From NCBI GenBank assembly GCA_030386875.1, contig CM059578.1, positions 19,019,009 through 19,083,008 of the forward strand: a DNA stretch of 64,000 bases, in the 5' to 3' direction. The position numbers and the translations under genes were made by a program. Positions 12,131-22,849 of this stretch are shown in pieces. A model generated the notes under the pieces. It saw nothing but the letters and a program-made list of their open reading frames with translations, did not search any database and was not told the origin of the DNA. Numbering within the stretch: position 1 is the stretch's first letter; the number at the start of each line of letters is the position of its first letter. The stretch is from Morinoia aosen (taxonomy: Eukaryota > Arthropoda > Malacostraca > Amphipoda > Talitridae).

Positions 12131-12172
12131 AAGGGAATATTTCGATGATTTGAACATCATCCTCAGGCTGCA
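12131..12172 (-). ncRNA. Hammerhead-like hairpin of a PLE relic
   Basis: The minus strand reads CTGAGGA (12166-12160), T, a 4-bp stem GATG/CATC, then GAAA (12143-12140), then TATT. The letters fit hammerhead core C3-U4-G5-A6-N7-G8-A9, stem II, G12-A13-A14-A15.1, a single U-A pair as stem III, then UU at the cleavage position. Stem I pairing is not convincing. An inverted repeat around TCTAGTTCTACACGTGT (about 12034-12050 and 12193-12209) surrounds it. No PLE coding sequence was recognised beside it. Confidence 0.45.
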
Positions 12173-12903
12173 AAAACAGAAGAACACTTCGTCACACGTG
12201 TAGAACTAGATCAATGTCGCAAGGTTGAAAAGTTGAAAAAGAAACACTCTTCATTCTTAATTATTTAAAGTTTATACGTAGCGAAGCTCTTGAGTGTGTG
12301 GTAAGTATAATTTAGTATAGGGATATTAAGGTCGGTCTGCGTTCTAGACCTTTCATTTGATGTCATTCCACGGAAGAGTACGCTCGAAATTTGGAAAGAT
12401 TTAAATGTTTTCTGCTAGTTCTTCATCGCACACTTTATGGTATACAATAATTCCTCAAGTGATTTTATGTATTTGATAGCGTGTTAATATTTTTCGTTGA
12501 ATCAGTCTATTTAGTTTCAAGAGACATAATATGGGAAACTGAAGTGTACAATTAAAAATTTGTTTTTAGTTCTAGATTTTAAATATTTGTACTATATTGT
12601 TACAGAAACCGTTTGGAAAATCCTACGCGTTTTCAAAATGCCCTTTACGCACTAAAAGAACCACGAAGTTCTTAACAATATAAAAGGAATAATGCACAAA
12701 CCGAAGCAAAGCTTAAGACGTTCAACGTCACTCCACAAAAATACTTTGAAATGGAATATTTTTCATGTTGATGCACTTAAAATGTGTGATAAAAATTACA
12801 TAATGAAATATTTACTGGGGTCTGATAACGTCCCCTCTTCTGCATAAGTCGTTCAGTTGCTGTATCTGATGCTATGTGGATGTTTCTTGTATTGAAGATA
12901 ATA

Positions 12904-12916
12904 AACATCTTGTATC
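12904..12916. repeat. Left target-site duplication of PLE composite
   Basis: AACATCTTGTATC occurs here and again, in the same orientation, at 14887-14899. The two copies bracket the PLE inverted pair. Confidence 0.8.
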
Positions 12917-12992
12917 CAGGAAAATCGTAATTCTTCAGACGGATGTTCATCAGGAACTTGAAAACGAAGAACACAGCACGTAGTGAAATCAT
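12917..12992 (-). pseudogene. Truncated start of next tandem PLE ORF (stub)
   Basis: From the ATG at 12992 the minus strand encodes a basic-hydrophobic N-terminus, MISLRAVFFVFKFLMNI, similar in character to the N-termini of the PLEs at 15747 and 57362. PLE homology ends after about 25 codons at the target duplication. The frame continues by chance into flanking DNA down to 12777. Confidence 0.7.
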
Positions 12993-13064
12993 TTTAATTT
13001 TACTTCTTTCTTTACACACCTAATCTATAAAAGTGAAGAAACTAAAAACTAGTAGTCCTATTTT

Positions 13065-13101
13065 CTTAAACGTTTCGGAGTCCAGCTACATCATCAGTAA
13101 G
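13065..13101 (-). ncRNA. Hammerhead-like ribozyme motif, left PLE arm
   Basis: The minus strand reads CTTA (stem I), CTGATGA (13097-13091), T, a stem II region, GAAA and C, then GTT and TAAG. TAAG pairs with the initial CTTA. The core and the cleavage triplet GUU are intact, but stem II is damaged (GTAG opposite CTCC), unlike the right arm, which has GGAG/CTCC. One extra U separates A9 from stem II. Activity is untested. Confidence 0.6.
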
Positions 13102-13185
13102 TCATATCTGAAATTTACAATGAGAATGGTTAAAAATGCAATGATATTTACAAGTTTTTTATCTCATACCCTACAAGTAATTAAA

Positions 13186-13904
13186 CTAAATATAAATTTG
13201 CAAAGGGAATGAACTGGTGGCATTATTAAGGACCGGTTTGTTTTTTGCTATGTACAAAGATTCTAAAATTCTCAAATCCAAATCATTAGAAGCAGAACAT
13301 AAAATTTTGAAATCATCTTCAGACACACGGGCACTGCACTGCTCCGCATGATGGCGGACAGAAGAATGACCGGGTTGCGTAAGTCGATTCCCCGTTCTAA
13401 AGCTCACACCACGATGCTGGGCAATCCTCACGTAAAATGGCAATGTCGTCATTCCGACATAGCCCGATGTACATTGTACACAACTAAACTTGTTCACAAG
13501 GGACGCCCGCATTCGCTTAGGTATAACATCTTTGTAACGAAAAAACGAACCAATTTTATGAGAATTAACAAATATAAGGCGAAGATGTGCTGCCGAAAAA
13601 TAGCGTTTGAAGAGCACTTCCAGTTCTCGTGACATTTTATCAGAAAAGCAACCCAAGTAAGGAAAAACGCAATAAAGAGGTTCTAATGGATCAGCGGTGG
13701 AAATGGAATCTAAATATTTCTTGCCTAAAAATCTTCTGATATGACTGTTGACAATAGCCGAGGGATAACCATTATTTGAGAAGAAAGACTGCAGCTTAGT
13801 AAATTCGACATGCAGGTCATTAAAATTTGAACAGATATTGTATGCGCGGTGTAATAAGGTTTTAATTGCATTAATTTTGAATTTGTAACTACAGAAGCTA
13901 AAAA
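13186..13904 (-). pseudogene. PLE ORF C-terminus with GIY-YIG domain, left (inverted) arm
   Basis: The 3' part of a Penelope-like ORF, matching the plus-strand copy at 13922-14647. The GIY-YIG-type endonuclease segment contains FSCVQCTSGYVGMTTLPFYV with the C-x2-C pair and the YVG equivalent of YIG, followed by RIAQHRG and the DLRILESLYIA block carrying the conserved Glu. The RT domain is missing because of 5' truncation. It differs from the right arm by a few substitutions (KRYFSAAH versus KRYVSAAH, IAKNKPV versus IAKDKPV). Confidence 0.85.
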
Positions 13905-13921
13905 CATTTACTGGTCTGGGC

Positions 13922-14647
13922 TTGAGTTTTTTTAGCTTCTGTAGTTACAAATTCAAAATTAATGCAATTAAAACCTTATTACACCGCGCATACAATATCT
14001 GTTCAAATTTTAATGACCTGCATGTCGAATTTACTAAGCTGCAGTCTTTCTTCTCAAATAATGGTTATCCCTCGGCTATTGTCAACAGTCATATCAGAAG
14101 ATTTTTAGGCAAGAAATATTTAGATTCCATTTCCACCGCTGATCCATTAGAACCTCTTTATTGCGTTTTTCCTTACTTGGGTTGCTTTTCTGATAAAATG
14201 TCACGAGAACTGGAAGTGCTCTTCAAACGCTATGTTTCGGCAGCACATCTTCGCCTTATATTTGTTAATTCTCATAAAATTGGTTCGTTTTTTCGTTACA
14301 AAGATGTTATACCTAAGCGAATGCGGGCGTCCCTTGTGAACAAGTTTAGTTGTGTACAATGTACATCGGGCTATGTCGGAATGACGACATTGCCATTTTA
14401 CGTGAGGATTGCCCAGCATCGTGGTGTGAGCTTTAGAACGGGGAATCGACTTACGCAACCCGGTCATTCTTCTGTCCGCCATCATGCGGAGCAGTGCAGT
14501 GCCCGTGTGTCTGAAGATGATTTCAAAATTTTATGTTCTGCTTCTAATGATTTGGATTTGAGGATTTTAGAATCTTTGTACATAGCAAAAGACAAACCGG
14601 TCCTTAATAATGCCACCAGTTCATTTCCTTTGCAAATTTATATTTAG
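13922..14647 (+). pseudogene. PLE ORF C-terminus with GIY-YIG domain, right arm
   Basis: An uninterrupted 241-codon stretch of the 3' half of a Penelope-like ORF; it begins at a truncation point, not a real start codon. It holds the connector downstream of RT (SFCSYKFKINAIKTLLHRAY) and the complete C-terminal GIY-YIG nuclease, with cysteines FSCVQC, YVGMTT, RHHAEQCS and the conserved Glu in RILESLYIA. The PLE nuclease nicks target DNA for RT priming. With no RT domain this copy cannot mobilise itself. Confidence 0.85.
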
Positions 14648-14732
14648 TTTAATTACTTGTAGGGTATGAGATAAAAAAACTTGTAAATATCATTGCATTT
14701 TTAACCATTCTCATTGTAAATTTCAGATATGA

Positions 14733-14769
14733 CTTACTGATGATGGAGCTGGACTCCGAAACGCTTAAG
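14733..14769 (+). ncRNA. Hammerhead-like ribozyme motif, right PLE arm
   Basis: The plus strand reads CTTA, CTGATGA (14737-14743), T, stem II GGAG/CTCC with a 5-nt loop, GAAA, C, then GCT and TAAG pairing with CTTA. Stem II is perfect, but the U preceding the cleavage position is C (GCT instead of GTT), which should impair cleavage. It lies between the PLE stop codon and the next ORF's ATG (14842). Confidence 0.6.
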
Positions 14770-14886
14770 AAAATAGGACTACTAGTTTTTAGTTTCTTCA
14801 CTTTTATAGATTAGGTGTGTAAAGAAAGAAGTAAAATTAAAATGATTTCACTACGTGCTGTGTTCTTCGTTTTCAAGTTCCTGATG

Positions 14887-14899
14887 AACATCTTGTATC
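14887..14899. repeat. Right target-site duplication of PLE composite
   Basis: Second copy of AACATCTTGTATC (see 12904-12916). Its first six bases also match the PLE end, so the exact junction is ambiguous by up to 6 bp. Confidence 0.8.
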
Positions 14900-14980
14900 T
14901 CGTTATTGATCAGACATCTGTATGACTACTTTTACAAAACCATGAAAACTTAAAGCTCCGCACTGCTTTCATTTTTGCAA

Positions 14981-15188
14981 GGACTGGATAGAGGGTGACG
15001 CCGGGGAGCGCTCGTGTCAAGAGCTGGCCTCTGCCCTCACTCTATCACCGCCACCATCACACACACCACAACCACCACCACCCTTGCACCTGTGATGGCT
15101 GCCAGATACCGCCATTCTACAGATCATTCTCTATTGAAACTACATATTTATTTGGATAAGAAAACGAAAATATTACGAATTGTACAAT
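14981..15188 (+). repeat. About 200-bp inverted repeat, left copy
   Basis: It matches 16359-16555 in reverse orientation at roughly 90 percent by eye, including GCGCTCGTGTCAA, a CACCACCAC-rich tract and ATGGCTGCCAGATACCGCC. The matching sequence stops sharply at GAATTGTACAAT. It could be a long TIR of an uncharacterised DNA element or two independent copies of one repeat. No protein family was recognised in it. Confidence 0.8.
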
Positions 15189-15689
15189 AACTACCGCATT
15201 GTGTTCTCTTATCTCCCTTATATATTCTATATACAAAGTGTTAACGACAGCCGGATATAAGGAAACACGTCTGGCATTTCAAAAATCTCACCAGCAGCCT
15301 CTGAAATTTTGGCCACGAGATCTTCTTCACATTCATTCAAAACGTTTTTGCTTAAACCTTTTAATCGAATATCACTAAAAGGAAATTTTATCATTTTACG
15401 CTCTCGTACATTAGAAATGTTTGTATCGTAAATTCAAACTAAATATTGCGAGTAATTGTATCATCAAATTTTATACTTTAAAACAATAAACAGCCAATAT
15501 CTCAGAAACCCAAAAGTGTTCTGAAAATTCCATAGAAATAAACTGTTCATCTGGCCATATTCTGCTTGTGAAATTGTGTACCTCTTATCGTAAAACATCC
15601 TGCACAAACTAGCATTATCTCCGTACAGTTATTAGGCAGCAGGTTGTAATTATATCAACTTAATATATCTGAAACATCAGTGGTTTACT

Positions 15690-15747
15690 GTAATCGCAAC
15701 CTCATCAGAAACTTAAAAACGAAAGAAATTCCGATACAATTTATCAT
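15690..15747 (-). pseudogene. Truncated start of next tandem PLE ORF (stub)
   Basis: From the ATG at 15747 the minus strand encodes MINCIGISFVFKFLMRLRLQ and then a stop. The FVFKFLM core is shared with the family at 12992. PLE homology probably ends near 15665. Confidence 0.6.
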
Positions 15748-15755
15748 ATATACTA

Positions 15756-15793
15756 AGAAAACGTTTCGGAGTCCAGCTCCATCATCAGTTCAC
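15756..15793 (-). ncRNA. Hammerhead-like ribozyme motif, best preserved copy
   Basis: The minus strand reads GAA, CTGATGA (15788-15782), T, stem II GGAG/CTCC with a 5-nt loop, GAAA, C, GTT, then TTC pairing with GAA. Core, stem II, minimal C-G stem III and the GUU cleavage triplet are all intact; only the extra U after CTGATGA departs from the textbook motif. The next ORF's ATG is only 9 nt downstream. Confidence 0.65.
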
Positions 15794-15949
15794 ACGAAAA
15801 ACAAAAGAATTACGTATGAAGTATAAGATCGAAGTAAAATGAATTGTAGGTACTTTAAATATACGATGAAAGTAAAAATACAAAGTATGAGACGGACAAG
15901 AACAAAGAATAAAAACAGAAGCACAAAAAGAATACATGTGACACATAAG

Positions 15950-16143
15950 TATGAAATAAAATTAAGCTGGTTCTGACGAGGAATCTGCATATTCACTATT
16001 TGCAAAGGGTACGAACTGTCCATATTGTTCAAATGAGAGTTTCGCTTGAAGATATGCAATGAATCTAAAATTCTCAGGTCATACGGGGTTGAAGCTACGT
16101 CTAAAATTTTGAAATCGGCAGGAGATATAGGAACATTGCATTA
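15950..16143 (-). pseudogene. C-terminal end of a PLE ORF
   Basis: Read from 16143 downwards, the frame gives CNVPISPADFKILDVA, then YDLRILDSLHIFKRN, then DSSYPLQIVN. This is the terminal block of the PLE GIY-YIG domain, equivalent to CNVPVSVNHFKILAGA and DLRILESLYIF in the intact copy at 54.8-57.4 kb. The conserved Glu is replaced by Asp (ILDS). Divergence from the other two PLE groups in the window marks a separate family. Confidence 0.75.
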
Positions 16144-16358
16144 TTAACTTAATTATGCGATACCTAACTAACCACATCTTTTTGAATATAAATATTGTTC
16201 ATTTGCTTGAAGACGAACTATTGTGAGACAAAATGAACAACAGTCTTTAAATGTTCGTGTTCAGTTGATATCTATTATTTATACTCCCGCAAAAGAATGA
16301 AATGCTAATGAAATTCCCACAACTTATCATGACGAAAATTACGACAGCAATATATAAT

Positions 16359-16555
16359 CGTACAATTCGTAATATTTTTGTCTTCTTATCCAAATAAACA
16401 TGTAGTTTCGATAGAGAATGATCTGTAGAATGGCGGTATCTGGCAGCCATCACAGGTGCAGAGGTGGTGGTGGTGTGTGTGATGGTGGCGGTGACAGAGT
16501 GGGGGCAGAGGCCAGCTATTGACACGAGCGCGCCCGGTATCGATGTCTGCCAGTC
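16359..16555 (-). repeat. About 200-bp inverted repeat, right copy
   Basis: Reverse-complement partner of 14981-15188. The minus strand here has a 92-codon frame (16247-16525) running through the repeat, but no known domain, and the left copy does not keep the frame beyond the repeat. Confidence 0.8.
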
Positions 16556-19500
16556 TATTTTAAACGCTGCCCTTTGCTGTTTTCACTGGCCTGTTTCCGA
16601 GCTGTAACGACTCGTCGTTGAGTGTATTGCCTCCACGCTGAAGGGGCTTGGGCACTTGACGCACGTTCGAGCATTGCTGCAGATTTCGCGATTGCGTGAT
16701 TCACATCGGAATGCTGAAGGTTCTGGAGAACTTAAAAATTTATGCAGATCAAACTCACGGACGCCAACAAGTTGTTTCCCATGCTGTGCTTCTTGCCCTA
16801 TTGCTTCTCACTTTTGGCGGTAACCGGTGCGTTACTGGTGCACTTGGTGCGACCGTGCGAGGACTCTGGTCCTGATACCATTCGTGTGCACTGACTCTGA
16901 CGTTAGAATCCTGAACCCACACGCAATCGATGCTAGTATTACGCTGTGTTCGGTGTACGGTACAACGGCAATCAGCATGCCACGGGGTGCCTCACCCACG
17001 TAATTCACTTGTACTCTCGATTCTTTTGTCAACAAAAATACCCCGTTCTGTTCTTGTGCACAGCTTATATTCCCTCTGCTTTATTTCTTCTTGAAGGTTC
17101 GTCAATGTTCTTCGTTGTCCTGATGTATCTTGTGCTGATTGGTGAAACACTCGCATGCCTCTGACACGCCTACTTCTTGGCACTTTCTCGATATTTCATA
17201 GGCTCTCGTAAGGCGGCCCTCTGCTTTATCATACACAGCCGTCCCTCGCATCCTCGTTCTGCGAAGAATGTTGACCGTTGCCCAGTTCGCTTTCCCACGC
17301 AGGTATTCGTTTTGTTTGGAATTCGCGAGGGGTAGAAATTCCTTAGGCATCCTGGCCAATGTGCAAGGGAAACCCGACCTTAACGGACTCTCGGCCCACA
17401 AAACATAAGACATTCCACGAAATGCCTGTCCACGTCGCAGCATTACCTATTGAAATAAATCTATTTTGTTATACCGTTCTATTACGAATATCGCCGAGAC
17501 TGATGACACACGAGGGAAAAGATTGCTGTCACGTAGTAAGCACCAAGGGATGCCTTGGAGGACGATCAGATGACGTGGAGTTGCAGCGCAGATGGCGGTT
17601 GAGTGACTGTTGAGTGCGAAGCGGCTGTAGAGACAGTGATGTCTTCGGCGTGATGTGATTATCGGAGCCGAGGTGAGAAGACTGGCTCAGCCGTGGAGGG
17701 AGTATATGTGGAGGGAGCATAGCCGTCTGTGAAGAGAACCAGTTTTTGAGATTCCTCCTATTTCTGTGGTAACCAATAGCCGTCTCGCAAGTGTGACGTC
17801 AGCACGGAAGCCAGTTACCTACTGACTACGCTGGAGTGCGCACACGCTCGCTGAATGCTCTTCCAGCTGTTGAGTTATCGCATCATCGTTAATCATTAAT
17901 TTGGGATTCTAAGACTCCGAAAGATAATAAATTGTGTTTCCTCACTTGAGGACACTTAATAATATCGAAATTACTAGCAAAGATACATTAAGAGTTGAAA
18001 TCTATAAAGATTACGGGCCCTTGATTATAACAAATTAGAGCGACTTGCACGCACACCTTACCCTTTGACATGTGGTGTGGTACTAATCTTGCTTTGGAGA
18101 ATGAGAGGAGGGGTTAGGGATGGTGGGTGGAGCCAACTTCAGCCAAGCGTCTGTGATTGGCTCAGAATTGTGACGTGTCAGGCCTTGACAGTGCCCGAGT
18201 CTTTCAGCTTTTGCAGCCAAATTGAGCCCGATCGGAGTGCGCTATGCTACCTCCATATATCCTAGCTCCATGGGCTCAGCTTGTTCTGCACCTCCTTAAG
18301 CCCATATTATACGGTGAACAAAGCTGTGAACTTTGGGTGCGAGAGATGCGCTCTCTTCTTCGAAGTCATGGCAGCAGCAGTCACCAACACATTGCAAAGC
18401 TATTACACGATACTGTGTTGGCCAGGGCTGCCACTGATGGGGGATTTCCCCTAAATCTGGGGGAAACGGAGGTCGTCTGGGGGAATGGGGGAAACTCTCG
18501 TGAAATTGACTAAATTTAGGGGAAATTAGCTAGGTATCATTTTTCATAAAAATATTGTGAAACCTGAATAATTTATGCAGGCGTATGGTTATTCGAATGA
18601 AGATATCATGATACAGAACAGAAAACACATCCTTAACAACAAATGAGAGGTATTATCACGAAGTTTGAAAGTGGATCGAACTTGTTAGACTTAAAAGGAG
18701 ATTCACATCAGAACAGTGAACAGTCTCAATTCATAGCTCATGTTCGAGAATCGAAGAGTTTCGCTCAATTAGTGGAATAAAAAGGCTGTCAGTGACCGTG
18801 TGAATATTTTACGAGTTAGAGCGTTATTTCGTCTGTGATACCGAGAAAACCGGAAGCGAGACGCCATTGCAGCGTTGCCATTCGCCGGGCAAAATGAATT
18901 ATGTTATAGTTCTACTGTAACTGCTCTACGCCGTGTTTGAATGAGCGTTAAGAAGAAAGGTCTGCCTAGCTAGCGACCGAGATTTCCTCGAAAAGACTGA
19001 CTTCCATAAAAATATCTTCTCGTCAATAAGGGCTGCATATTCTGGTCTCTACGATCTTCGCCTAGACATCGTCAACTGTCGCCTTCAGCTCTACCAACCG
19101 TAACATCCAACAGCAACAACATCGACCACATCGCTTGAAAGCGCACCACCACACCCTCTACGAGTGACACGTCACAGGCGTCGACAGCTTGCCGTGCTGC
19201 CAAAGGCTTCCATTGCTTAACATATATTCTTTTCCTTCCTTAGAGACTTAGGATCTTATTCACTCTGGGTAAATTAACTGTCATCCAATTGTAAATCTAT
19301 TCTCTTCTAATTATATGATGACACTTGCCATTTCCGATAGAAATAACTAATGTAAAGCATTGTCTATAAGAACATGTCTGTTCCCAATGAGAACAGCGTC
19401 CCAGGCTCCTGCGCTTGGAAGGCGACGGCCCCGGCATTAGCTCGACCGCGATCACGAGTGACAGTCGTACCTGCTGGTTTTCTCCTACCTCGCTGCCCTG

Positions 19501-20030
19501 GAAAGTTAGCCAGGCAGTGAGGGTTATTCATTGTTATTCAATGAGTCGTGTATTGACTCATAAGCGCCATTCAGGACTGAGCTAAGTATCCTAATGTCTT
19601 TTGTGATCCGTACATTCATGTCCTTTTACTTCACGTGGTAGGTCTAGATTCTGTACCCAAAAATGTATCGCGCTAGGTTTATTGATGAGTTAAAATGTTC
19701 TGTATTTCGCAAACTAATTCAATGATGAGGCTCCACCTCCTAATGTCCTTTTTTCGTTTAATATTAAATTCATTGGATATTTTCTGATCATTTACCTTTA
19801 ACTATAGAAACTGCAAGCTATCATCAGTAATGACATTGTGGCGTCAGAAATAGAACCCACATCCTTGGAAATAACATGACGCAGCGATGAAAACTAAAGT
19901 AGGAATATTATCTCAATGACGTGTAAGAAGTGCGATGAAAATCTGAGAATGATATTACGACGACTTAGCAGCAATGAAACGTCGTTAAGCCAACACAATA
20001 TCATGGCAACGAACAGGACGTCGTAACATA
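16556..20030. other. No gene recognised; possible retroelement debris
   Basis: GC content is higher at 16560-17900 than around it. Minus-strand frames at 16832-17035 and 17102-17443 (113 codons) have no recognisable domain. A G-run rich segment at 18435-18535 has repeated GGGGGAAA-type blocks. The part just left of 20030 is likely LTR sequence of the element whose primer-binding site follows, but the LTR's left end could not be fixed. Confidence 0.35.
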
Positions 20031-20185
20031 TGGTGGCAGCGGAGTGAGATTTTAAGTTTGTTTAATGATAATTCATAATTCTGCTTAATCTTGCTGTGCT
20101 CACGCTCCGAAAGAGACCGCTCAAATTTGTCACGCTTACCAATTCCCAATAAAATTTGTCACGCTTACCAATTATCAATTACTAA
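20020..20185 (+). mobile_element. Gypsy LTR end, primer-binding site and leader; no coding region
   Basis: The sequence GACGTCGTAACA, ending in CA like an LTR, is followed by T and ATGGTGGCAGCGGAGTG. This matches the LTR end plus TGGTGGCAGCGGTGGG of the complete Gypsy element near 42.6 kb. The next 100 bp also match its leader (CACGCTCCG, AAAGAGA, CGCTC, GTCACGCTTACCAATTCC), and a 20-bp block GTCACGCTTACCAATT is repeated at about 20136 and 20158. No gag or pol follows, so this is a deletion remnant of a related element with a different LTR. Confidence 0.7.
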
Positions 20186-22849
20186 AAATTACTAAATTAT
20201 GCCACATTATGATCAAACTATTTTGATAAAATAGCATTACGATCTGCCGAACCAAATTAATAGTGGATGATTAAGAAATTCATAGAACTCTAAAATTGTA
20301 CTAATGCGTTTTATAATCCATATGCATTGTAACAGTTTGCATTTAAATCATTCCTATTTTATTATCATATTGTGCCCATTCGAACTATTTTGCTATTATT
20401 GTGTCTATTGTAAAACCATCTATATTCTCTATTGTGTTTATTTACTATGTAATTGTTCATATGTCTAATTGTGCATTGATTTCCGTTGTGTCTCATTAAT
20501 TTCTTTGAATAGCCGTGATTAAGGTTAGCCATTTGTAATTCTCTGTTTATGTTTTGCCCATTGTACTAATTATTCCCATTCTGAAATTTCATATTTCATT
20601 ATTATATTGTGTGTATTAATTGCCGATGTATTTGGAAATACCAAGTATGCAAAAGAATTAATTACAATCGATTTACAAAAATAAATTCAAGCCTCATTCA
20701 ATTAATTATCGCACAAGTTACTGTATTCGAGCAATAAATCGGAATAGGGCTCTGTGAAAATTTCATCTACAAGCCGAGCCATTAAACTGCAGACGCCATT
20801 TTGCATCAACGAGAGAGGCATGACAGCAGCACTGTTCATGACGCCGGCTTTGAATTCAAATCTTCAGACTTAGTTGAACGTTTAAAGCTATGTCATCCTG
20901 GCTCGTCAAAGTTTAAACTATGTTTGTAAAGTTATCGACTCTAAAGTATAATTCGTAAACCTTCTTAAAAATTTTATGAGGATAATTTAAAACTACACCT
21001 TATTAAAAATTAAATTACGTCCTCACATGCTAAAGGAGGCTCATGTAAAAGTAAAATTTCGTTCAATATAATATTTTCCGCGTATTAAAAATTTTGCATA
21101 CACTATGTATGTTTATAAATTTGATATTTACTAAATTTACTGATGCAAAATTATATAATCTACTGATAATTTCATTCCACGTCCATCTCAAATTTATTGC
21201 AATGTGTAACCATATGATTTCATGTTGAGAGGGATGTTGTATGAATGTTCATGTCTGGGATGTTGGTGTTGAGATACTATGGGGAGTGTGATATTGGCGG
21301 GGCTATGTGCTGTGGTGTGCGAGCTGTGGTGTCGAACGGTCTCAACCGAGCTATTGTTTACATTCCAAGTCGCCCTCCAAGCCTCTGGCCCTGCCTGGCG
21401 CTCGACCCTTTTGACCCTCCATCCCTCTGCTCCCTCTGCCCGAGTGTCCGCCCCTCGACATCCCTTTCTTTCTCAATGCCTAACGGTTACTACCACGACC
21501 ACTCGTGCTACTCATAGTGGACTCTGTCTTCATAGCACGTATCGAAGTGATGATCTTATCTCAAACTCAATTGACATGTTTGATACTTAAATTTTAACGT
21601 AATGTTAAACGTACACTACTTAAACATGATGATGTAACCTTTTCATTTTATCATTCTATCATTTATCATTCTGGATTACTTGTCATATTTTATAGTCAAC
21701 GAATAAACTAATTACGACCGCAAATTGAATACTGAAATATAATTCATGCACATATCTGGATCATTGATTTTATGAAAAAAAAAAATTTATCACAAATTTT
21801 CAGGTTAAAAAAAATCCTCTCAATGTTTATATGAATTAGAACATCGCAACAAAATGTAAATGTTATTAAGATCAAGTGAATCTGATTCTAATTCAAAGGT
21901 CATACCGCTCTGTCATTATCTAATTTCCAACGCTAATGTGTTATTATAAATTTATGTAGTTTTTCTTTCTGCGATTCATATTATTGTTGTATCCCCTTAG
22001 GGGAAAGATATTAGTTAATGAACGAAAATAACTGTATGAGCTTACACGAACCTTAAATTAACTGACAGATGGAATGCTCCTTGAAAGATATTTTCGTCCG
22101 TTGACGAGTTTGTCCTTACCCAGAGTAGGACATTTCCAAAGCCACACCTCCGTCATGACGTCATGGTGAGCTGGTGGCGTGCAGACTGACGCCCACACAT
22201 CGCTGAGGCTCCATCATCTAGAAATTAAATAAAGAATGTAATTGTGTGTGATAAATCGAAATCAAGTGCGCACCCTATTCTGGGAACTGCCTAGTTGCAA
22301 AGAGAATGAAGCTTTGTTTTTAAAAACCTTTACCACACCGTATTATACTGAATATTGAGTGATCAGGACATTTAGACATCTAAATTGGATCGAGATTCTT
22401 GCTGCTTTTACTCCGCAGGAAAGTTTTCATGGAGTGTTAAGTTCTAAATAAACGGTGGATGGGCCAGTCAATCCAGCCTTTGCGCAATAATTCCTTGCCT
22501 CTGAGGGTAAGTACTGCGAAGAGAGCCATCACAGCGTACGTAATATGTGTTATTCATTCTGGTAATGAAAAGTTTTATGGGTGCAATTACTGACCAACTT
22601 CACATTTTCACAGTATTTTTCTATAACTTTATCATTGTTGTCTATTGAATGCAGTCGGAAACTGGTCTCTTTGACATCAGTTTTGTAATGAGTTTTTATG
22701 ACTATCCTCATTTATAAACAAAATTCGAATAAACAAATTTATTCCACCCACAATATTCATGGAAAGTAATTTATGGTTTCAAATGTACAGTGTTATATGT
22801 TCCTCATTAGAAGGAAATTTATTTTGAAATTTTATATATACACAGAACT
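20186..22849. other. No gene recognised
   Basis: Mostly very AT-rich. A GC-rich island at about 21240-21540 contains pyrimidine-rich CCCTCCATCCCTCTGCTCCC and overlapping short frames with no family match. A second moderately GC-rich stretch is at 22130-22220. Confidence 0.35.

Larger units (their letters stand above)
12917..14892. mobile_element. Composite PLE insertion: two 3' copies in inverted orientation
   Basis: The left arm (12942-13904, minus) and right arm (13929-14892, plus) are near-identical inverted repeats of about 963 bp separated by 24 bp. The spacer continues the coding frame of the right copy (TGLGL before SFFSFC), so the right copy is longer at its 5' side and the left copy is the inverted one. 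Each arm runs from the middle of a PLE ORF through the GIY-YIG domain, stop codon, hammerhead-like hairpin and start of a following ORF. The left end stops 76 nt into that next ORF. A 13-bp direct repeat flanks the whole. Such inverted 5' ends are known for Penelope elements. Confidence 0.85.
15665..16145 (-). mobile_element. PLE fragment, third family, 5'-truncated
   Basis: Minus-strand remains of a PLE: the last codons of the ORF, a hammerhead-like hairpin, and a following ORF start cut off 83 nt after its ATG (15747). Possible 8-bp target duplication AACTTAAT at 15657-15664 and 16146-16153. It sits between the two copies of the 200-bp inverted repeat. Confidence 0.7.

Noticed and set aside
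12777-12916. Continuation of the PLE stub frame into a longer protein
   Set aside because: PLE sequence ends at the 13-bp target duplication at 12916; the rest of the frame is flanking DNA.
16247-16525. 92-codon minus-strand frame across the 200-bp inverted repeat
   Set aside because: No domain, and the other repeat copy loses the frame right after the repeat edge.
17609-18030. Possible solo LTR (TGTTG ... ATAACA)
   Set aside because: No partner LTR, no polypurine tract or primer-binding site next to it and no target duplication.
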